Below are positions 7,601 through 9,071 of a DNA stretch of 9,071 bases, piece by piece (positions within the stretch are counted from its first letter, which is position 1; each line of letters starts with the position of its first letter). The position numbers were made by a program, and so were the translations under genes. The notes below the pieces were generated by a model. That model saw nothing but the letters and a program-made list of their open reading frames with translations, did no database searches and was not told the DNA's origin. This DNA comes from Prevotellaceae bacterium UBA1786 (GTDB lineage Bacteria; Bacteroidota; Bacteroidia; Bacteroidales; Bacteroidaceae): positions 1,461-10,531 of the forward strand of contig DCGE01000138.1 of NCBI GenBank assembly GCA_002314525.1. Direction: 5' to 3'.

Positions 7601-9071
7601 AACTCACGAAGCATCTCTCCTCGTTCCTTACAGGCTACATGGTTCCTGATGCTGTGATGAGGCTCGACACGATGCCTCTCACTCCTAACGGCAAGATTGA
7701 CACGAAGAAACTCCCTGAGCCAAAACTTGCAAAGGCCACCGAACACGCGTTCGAGCCAGTGGAGGGCGATACCGAGACCAAGATAGCCGAGGCCTTCTCC
7801 AACGTACTCGGAACCGACGAGAAGATAGGTAGGAACAGTTCGTTCTTCCTCCTTGGCGGAACGTCACTGATGGTGATGAAACTCATCATGAAACTTGCTG
7901 AAGCCGAGATAAAGGTGACCTACGGCGACATCTTCAAGTACCCTACCCCACGCACCCTCGCAGCCTTCCTCGAAGGCTACCAGAACGGCTACGAAGCAGC
8001 ATCGCAGGATGCAGTGCCTGTCAAGACAGATGAAACCGCCGAAGAAGAGGAGACCGTTCTTCAGAAGGGAGCCGACGGCTATGACTACACAGTCATCAAC
8101 AACATCCTCAAGACAAACACCATAGAGAATGTCGGCGACTACAAGTCACTCAATGCAAACGAATTGGGCGACGTGCTGCTTCTCGGTGCTACGGGCTACC
8201 TGGGAGTCCACATACTCGACAATCTACTCCGCAATTTCGACGGAAAGGTATTCTGCATGATAAGGCAGAAGGACGGCGTGACGGGCGAGAGAAGGCTGAA
8301 GTCGCTCCTGATGTACTACTTCGACAATCCATACACCGAACTCTTCGGCAGCAGACTCTTCGTCATCGAAGGCGACATGACCGACGACGATATTCTCGAT
8401 AAACTGAATCCACTGAAGGTAGATACCGTCATCAACTGTGCCGCCAACGTGAAACACTTCGCTGCCGGCGACGAGATAGAGAAGATAAACCAGAACGGTG
8501 CGGAGAAGATGATAGACTTCTGTATGGAACACGATGCAAGGCTCATACACACCTCAACGCATAGCATTTCGGGCGTATTCAGCGACAGGGCAGCTCACCC
8601 AATGGGCGAGGACGAGCTGTTCTTCGGTCAGGACCTTATCACCAAGTACCAGCAGAGCAAGTTCCACGCTGAGAGAGCCATTCTCGAAGCCGTAGGCAGA
8701 GGTCTGAAGGCCAAGATCATGCGACTCGGAAACCTCATGCCACGCTACTCCGACGGTGAGTTCCAGATCAACATGGAGAACAACGGATTCATGGCCAGGA
8801 TGAGGGCATACGTCAAGATAGGCTACATCCCGTCAAGCCACCTAAAGGGGAAGGTGGAGATGGCACCTATCGACCAGACTGCCGATGCCATACTGAAACT
8901 CTCGAAGACGCCTGACAAGTTCACGGTATTCCATCCGTTCAACAACCACGACATCTACATCGACGACATCATAGCCATCATGCGACGCTGCGGACTGGAG
9001 ATACACCATGCATCAGAGGAGAACTTCCAGAAGAAACTGATGGAAACCCTTGCCGACGAGAAGAAGAACCC
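295..9071 (+). CDS. Trimodular nonribosomal peptide synthetase with terminal reductase (A-T-C-A-T-C-A-T-R), 3' end missing
   Basis: One uninterrupted frame runs from ATG at 295 to the window edge (at least 2925 residues; the last complete codon is Asn at 9067). The start is firm: an in-frame TAA lies at 277-279, and the next in-frame ATG (508) would remove the front of A1. No convincing Shine-Dalgarno is visible, as is common in Bacteroidota. The protein is a cytoplasmic assembly line. A domains activate acids with ATP, T domains carry intermediates on phosphopantetheine, C domains join them, and R releases the product with NAD(P)H. Module 1 has no condensation domain, so it is the loading module. 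All catalytic motifs checked are intact: three A-domain lysines, three T-domain serines, two HHxxxDG and one reductase Tyr-Lys pair. There is no epimerase, methyltransferase or thioesterase. The likely product is an N-acyl dipeptide aldehyde or something derived from it. A phosphopantetheinyl transferase is needed but is not in this window. Confidence 0.95.
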   Translation, partial: MKEKKFIPEYIREVLVQCKVRKDAVCVIDGNGRETTYGEFLECIKKVALYFREKGIGRKEFVVINLPNAMEYLAVEYATWLSGCTIVPSNIMYPKERVDYLKNHCDASLVVDMDIMSEINAIEVKPDTRFDWECEKDGIAAIFYTSGSTGTPKGVIHTFESMSHIERFEDLYEVKDDDCFGFCSTMSFVSSFLLIPYMRKGARIRFYARETITDIELLLEAFRKDKVTCTFFGPAILRQVDLTKNTDLRLVITGTERISNIAPQANYKLVSLYGMTETSPLLTYFVITKPYDNTPVGKPFSDIELKLEEDGEICARGPVSPGYYKDPEKSAKLWRGGWLHTGDIGRMLPDGNLDYVNRKDWMCKINGQRVETGEVTVTMTKMKGVKAAAVQAFTQQDGQQYLVGYYVGDGVDDDGIRKFLSERLPLYMIPSYFVKMDALPLTQSGKLDMNSLQSPVTVGLKADRKITPPRTELEKKVCSAFETALGMSPIGIDDDFFDMGGDSIRVMKLQNLCSELKLSARMIYQYRTVSSICENFAESSEVKGAMLKEFGLSKTQEGIFVECMKRQGEKAYNNPYLIRLGEEIDMEKMEHAIEAAVMAHDGLFTEILMGDDGMPMQRLSTDRSFSLMTEKMTTKQFEVLKESLEQPFNILKDRLFRIRLIETETDKWLFTDFHHIIYDGSSNEVFISDIETAYAGEKVEKEEMNGLDIATEEAAIRDTDFYVESKQWYLKEFGEVEQTSLPMADRNSEAITFSKANTSTGITSEVLAKAASSLGVTENVLALTAFGYMLGACNHAKESAFATIYNGRKELSTQRTIAMMVKTLPVWMKWEKDTRLGDMVQKVKTQLTGCMAHDIYSFAELCTDTAIDSRMLFTYQDELLERNTLCGAPCTMTSLLDNATGEPIAIQLYKKDGMLHILTEYRSNMFSEKFIKRLNDSFCNVLRLVLQMNKSDLCTKIGLVDETTEQSLIKTGTGKTVEYDRSKTIIDMFRKHVSERPDATAVVDEASRLTYAELDRRTDLLAGKLAEMGVKEEDFVGLMLDRRKEFTVGYMSAYKAGAAYVPMDYEYPIDRLQYMLEDSEAKVLITTHGILDEKKNEGEFGVKNVLFIDDIDWNEEPEQKDINHARPEGLAYMIYTSGTTGRPKGVMIEHRAMMNWMHCYRDMGRIEAGTRLAAHPSFSFDASVCDLMTALAFGAELHILGSELRKDLSGMYRYFNENKIEGMTTSTQIGVTMMRMFDLNLRFVLVGGEKLAGKFDSKTLLINGYGPTEFTVCSSFYPIDNQEIPENIPIGKAVPNTISAIVDPMGRLMPMGMAGELVLVGPQIARGYWHREDITKERFEDCPFMEGQKMYHTGDLARWSEDGELLFMGRIDTQVKLRGFRIELGEIESTMAKYEGVRNAVVAVKEIGGVQHLCGYYCSDEELDNDKMKEFMAASLTDYMVPTALMRLETMPMTPNGKIDIKKLPLPEIKAEEIVEPEGETEQKLFDMAAETLKTRDFGVTTNLISMGMTSMGAIALSVMIEKKTGWTIPSSKMMEMPTIRQWKELVEKSSTQKETVKSYPTLDYYPMTENQVGVYLDWEQHRDSLQYNIPILLKFEDIDGERIQKAADRFLVRHEYLGVRLEMHEGKVMQKRSSLLAPTKLVMLPGDPGIHFWQNQVRPFDLLGEGLCRMTVFQAGRISWLLADIHHIIFDGGSESILMQDIISELKGEGIQTEEFTAYDYTLLYKEWQESEEFGKAADYFDHLISGTTSASLSSVEEAKGRGAGNLKVNVERDGIRTVCRQAGVTENAFFIAAVMQTLHRLTRENDLNVVTVSNGRSLSALTHATGMFVQTLPVVSHNTDRTVTETIQAMQRQIIDSLSRDKYPFTKLVEKHGIKPQIMVVYQGDVVSADLNIDGREVDVIYLSSDTAKFPISVSITPTDNQTELQIEYDKAIYSAKDIEIFANAVKALAENMSHSAGESIRSVACVSEKETEELILVGQGEKLDVDASATIVSMFRKHAKEAGDLIAVVDENGGISYCELDRMSDKLAHELYSRGVKEDTFVALMLPRTRLFPVAFMSVFKSGGAYVPMDCEYPIDRLLYMIENSEAKVMITTHAMYEEKRKEGEFNVENILFIDDFDFCPTNDTEPIDLSQPDGLAYMIYTSGTTGKPKGVMIEHRCVVNMATWEKKLKKLDRGSKLAQHASFSFDASIIDLMPALIHGCELHIVSESMRKDPEMLAQYLNENQIYGMTLSTQLGMMLLSQYDLKLSYLMMGGEKLSGKYDTDVTIINGYGPTEFTVCSSYYAFKSKNTPDNIPIGKAVANTWSEIVDAGGNLLPRGAAGELVLIGPQIARGYWHRDDVTREKFVDCPFMKGHKMYRTGDLVRWNDEGELLFMGRIDTQVKLRGFRIELGEVESAVKCYDGVTSAVAVVKEINGVQHLCAYYTALKDIKEDELTKHLSSFLTGYMVPDAVMRLDTMPLTPNGKIDTKKLPEPKLAKATEHAFEPVEGDTETKIAEAFSNVLGTDEKIGRNSSFFLLGGTSLMVMKLIMKLAEAEIKVTYGDIFKYPTPRTLAAFLEGYQNGYEAASQDAVPVKTDETAEEEETVLQKGADGYDYTVINNILKTNTIENVGDYKSLNANELGDVLLLGATGYLGVHILDNLLRNFDGKVFCMIRQKDGVTGERRLKSLLMYYFDNPYTELFGSRLFVIEGDMTDDDILDKLNPLKVDTVINCAANVKHFAAGDEIEKINQNGAEKMIDFCMEHDARLIHTSTHSISGVFSDRAAHPMGEDELFFGQDLITKYQQSKFHAERAILEAVGRGLKAKIMRLGNLMPRYSDGEFQINMENNGFMARMRAYVKIGYIPSSHLKGKVEMAPIDQTADAILKLSKTPDKFTVFHPFNNHDIYIDDIIAIMRRCGLEIHHASEENFQKKLMETLADEKKN
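1696..1914 (+). other. NRPS domain T1: peptidyl/acyl carrier domain of the loading module
   Basis: A compact carrier domain runs from PPRTELEKKV to about ICENFAES. The phosphopantetheine site is DDFFDMGGDSIRVMKL, with the attachment serine at nt 1801 (residue 503). It should hold the acyl group made by A1 and present it to C1. The GGDSI form of the motif is best known from carriers placed before epimerisation domains, but no such domain follows here. Confidence 0.9.
1936..3180 (+). other. NRPS domain C1: condensation domain joining the starter to residue 1
   Basis: About 415 residues between T1 and A2. The entry motif is LSKTQEGIF (nt 1948). The active site HHIIYDG starts at nt 2314 (residue 674) and keeps both histidines, the Asp and the Gly. 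Later landmarks are NGRKEL, IAMMVKTLPV (the usual GMFVNTLP position) and LFTYQDELL. The early RHExLR motif has decayed to AHDGLF (nt 2089-2106), with the arginine gone. The domain should transfer the T1-bound acyl group to the amino acid on T2, so it is functionally an N-acylating condensation domain although it takes its donor from a carrier rather than from acyl-CoA. Confidence 0.9.
3223..4698 (+). other. NRPS domain A2: amino-acid adenylation domain
   Basis: A canonical NRPS adenylation domain with LTYAELDRR, KAGAAYVPMDYEYP, IYTSGTTGRPKGV (residue 1134), FSFDAS (Asp1181), GYGPTEF (Tyr1265), MYHTGDLARW, GRIDTQVKLRGFRIELGEIE and PNGKID (Lys1458). The FDAS aspartate means an alpha-amino acid is bound. 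Reading the ten pocket positions against the phenylalanine-activating GrsA domain by hand gives D-A-C-T-L-G-G-V-C-K. The T at position 278 and VC near the end recur in aromatic or large hydrophobic pockets, so such a residue is a weak first guess; I do not recognise an exact code. The domain is a close paralogue of A3. Confidence 0.93.
3244..4695 (+). repeat. Intragenic duplicated adenylation unit, copy 1 (A2)
   Basis: Copy 1 of a diverged direct repeat; copy 2 lies at 6271-7722. All landmarks (TSGTTG, FDAS, YGPTE, PNGKID) are offset by exactly 3027 nt, so the two copies align without net insertion or deletion over about 484 codons. The best-preserved nucleotide block is 4390-4434 against 7417-7461, with two mismatches in 45 nt. 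By eye the proteins are roughly 60-65% identical overall and nearer 75% in the C-terminal third. Confidence 0.85.
4732..4935 (+). other. NRPS domain T2: carrier domain with an atypical motif
   Basis: The stretch from GETEQKLFDMAAETL to MPTIRQWKEL has the length and helix pattern of a carrier domain. The phosphopantetheine motif reads NLISMGMTSMGAI rather than FFxLGGxSL: the second Gly is Met and the attachment serine is nt 4825-4827 (residue 1511) in the order G-M-T-S-M. The serine and the following hydrophobic residue are kept, so it is probably functional. It is clearly unlike T1 and T3 (DMGGDSI, LLGGTSL), although its neighbouring A2 is very like A3. Confidence 0.85.
4972..6186 (+). other. 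NRPS domain C2: condensation domain joining residue 1 to residue 2
   Basis: Begins with the C1-type motif YYPMTENQVGVY (nt 4987), followed by RHEYLGVRL (nt 5134), the active site HHIIFDG (nt 5353, residue 1687), NGRSLS, TGMFVQTLPV (about nt 5773) and MVVYQGD. These motifs are nearer to the consensus than those of C1. It should couple the acyl-aminoacyl chain on T2 with the amino acid on T3. There is no epimerase upstream, so an L-configured donor is expected unless A2 activates a D-residue. Confidence 0.92.
6253..7722 (+). other. NRPS domain A3: amino-acid adenylation domain, paralogue of A2
   Basis: Motifs in order are ISYCELDRM, KSGGAYVPMDCEYP, IYTSGTTGKPKGV (residue 2143), FSFDAS (Asp2190), GYGPTEF (Tyr2274), MYRTGDLVRW, GRIDTQVKLRGFRIELGEVE and PNGKID (Lys2467). 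The hand-read pocket is D-A-I-T-M-G-G-V-C-K, differing from A2 only at GrsA positions 239 (Cys to Ile) and 299 (Leu to Met). A related hydrophobic amino acid is therefore likely. This residue would carry the aldehyde after release by R, and so would sit at the position that decides protease specificity in peptide-aldehyde inhibitors. Confidence 0.93.
6271..7722 (+). repeat. Intragenic duplicated adenylation unit, copy 2 (A3)
   Basis: Partner of the copy at 3244-4695, at a constant offset of 3027 nt. The register is lost outside the A domain: the T-domain serines are 3039 nt apart (4825 and 7864), as are the C-domain HH motifs (2314 and 5353), and the T motifs differ in sequence. The close similarity is thus confined to the A domain. 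Confidence 0.85.
7762..7980 (+). other. NRPS domain T3: terminal carrier domain
   Basis: Runs from VEGDTETKIAEAF to TLAAFLEGY with the phosphopantetheine motif SSFFLLGGTSLMVMKL; the attachment serine is nt 7864-7866 (residue 2524). It holds the full chain for release by the reductase. A Glu-rich linker follows (about 7981-8090, including ETAEEEET), typical of a flexible spacer between folded domains. Confidence 0.92.
8083..9071 (+). other. NRPS domain R: terminal thioester reductase, C-terminus missing
   Basis: An extended short-chain dehydrogenase fold of the thioester-reductase type. A lead-in helix (YDYTVINNILKTNT) precedes the nucleotide-binding loop GATGYLGVHIL (nt 8185, residue 2631). 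Then come a CMIRQ strand whose Arg may favour NADPH, EGDMTD, VINCAANVKHF, the catalytic Thr in HTSTHS (nt 8557, residue 2755), and the YQQSK pair with Tyr2785 and Lys2789 (nt 8647 and 8659). Later family landmarks are MRLGNLMPRYSDG and MAPIDQTADAI. The domain should reduce the T3 thioester to an aldehyde, or to an alcohol if it reduces twice; the sequence does not say which. About 300 residues are present, and I expect several tens more beyond the edge. Confidence 0.92.

Noticed and set aside
7072..7746. A 224-codon minus-strand open frame, and a similar one at 4117-4530
   Set aside because: They lie wholly antisense to A3 and A2. They resemble each other only because the sense A domains are paralogues in the same register; the protein sequences are Cys/His/Val-rich and look like no family.
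295..9071. Possible frameshift or split of the NRPS into several genes
   Set aside because: Frame 1 was read throughout without a stop, and all domain motifs fall in the same frame with normal spacing, so it is a single gene.
1..9071. CRISPR array, insertion sequence or attachment site
   Set aside because: No short regularly spaced repeats, terminal inverted repeats or transposase/integrase motifs were seen; the only repeats are the paralogous NRPS domains.

Overview
The window is almost entirely one giant gene: a nonribosomal peptide synthetase (NRPS) read on the + strand from an ATG at 295 and still open at the window edge. I translated frame 1 codon by codon through every line and found no in-frame stop, so at least 2925 residues are encoded. 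The only other coding sequence is the last 53 codons of an upstream YfcC-type membrane transporter (1-162). Between them lie a strong terminator hairpin and a Bacteroidetes-type promoter.

The host is probably a member of the Bacteroidota, perhaps a Prevotella-like Bacteroidales. The evidence is a TTTG / TAnnTTTG promoter pair before the NRPS, no clear Shine-Dalgarno before its start, an AT-rich spacer, and YfcC-type and reductase-ended NRPS genes of the kind found in gut and rumen anaerobes. AGA/AGG dominate arginine codons along the NRPS. ATA isoleucine codons are common in it and are the only Ile codons in the transporter fragment, so codon use gives no sign that the NRPS is foreign. The genus is an inference.

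The NRPS domain order is A1-T1-C1-A2-T2-C2-A3-T3-R, with R cut off by the window end. A1 resembles acyl-CoA synthetases (YGMTE, RKDWMCKINGQRV) and lacks the aspartate that holds an amino acid's alpha-amino group, so it probably loads a carboxylic acid. A2 and A3 are canonical amino-acid-activating domains (FDAS, YGPTE, catalytic Lys). They align without a gap at a constant offset of 3027 nt and have nearly the same predicted pocket. Both C domains keep HHxxxDG. The R domain has GATGYLG and a Thr/Tyr/Lys triad, so the chain should be released reductively, probably as an aldehyde.

The simplest reading is an assembly line that attaches an acyl starter to two similar residues and releases an N-acyl dipeptide aldehyde, or a further-reduced or cyclised derivative. 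Peptide aldehydes often inhibit cysteine, serine or threonine proteases. Starter identity, residue identities and final product are predictions.
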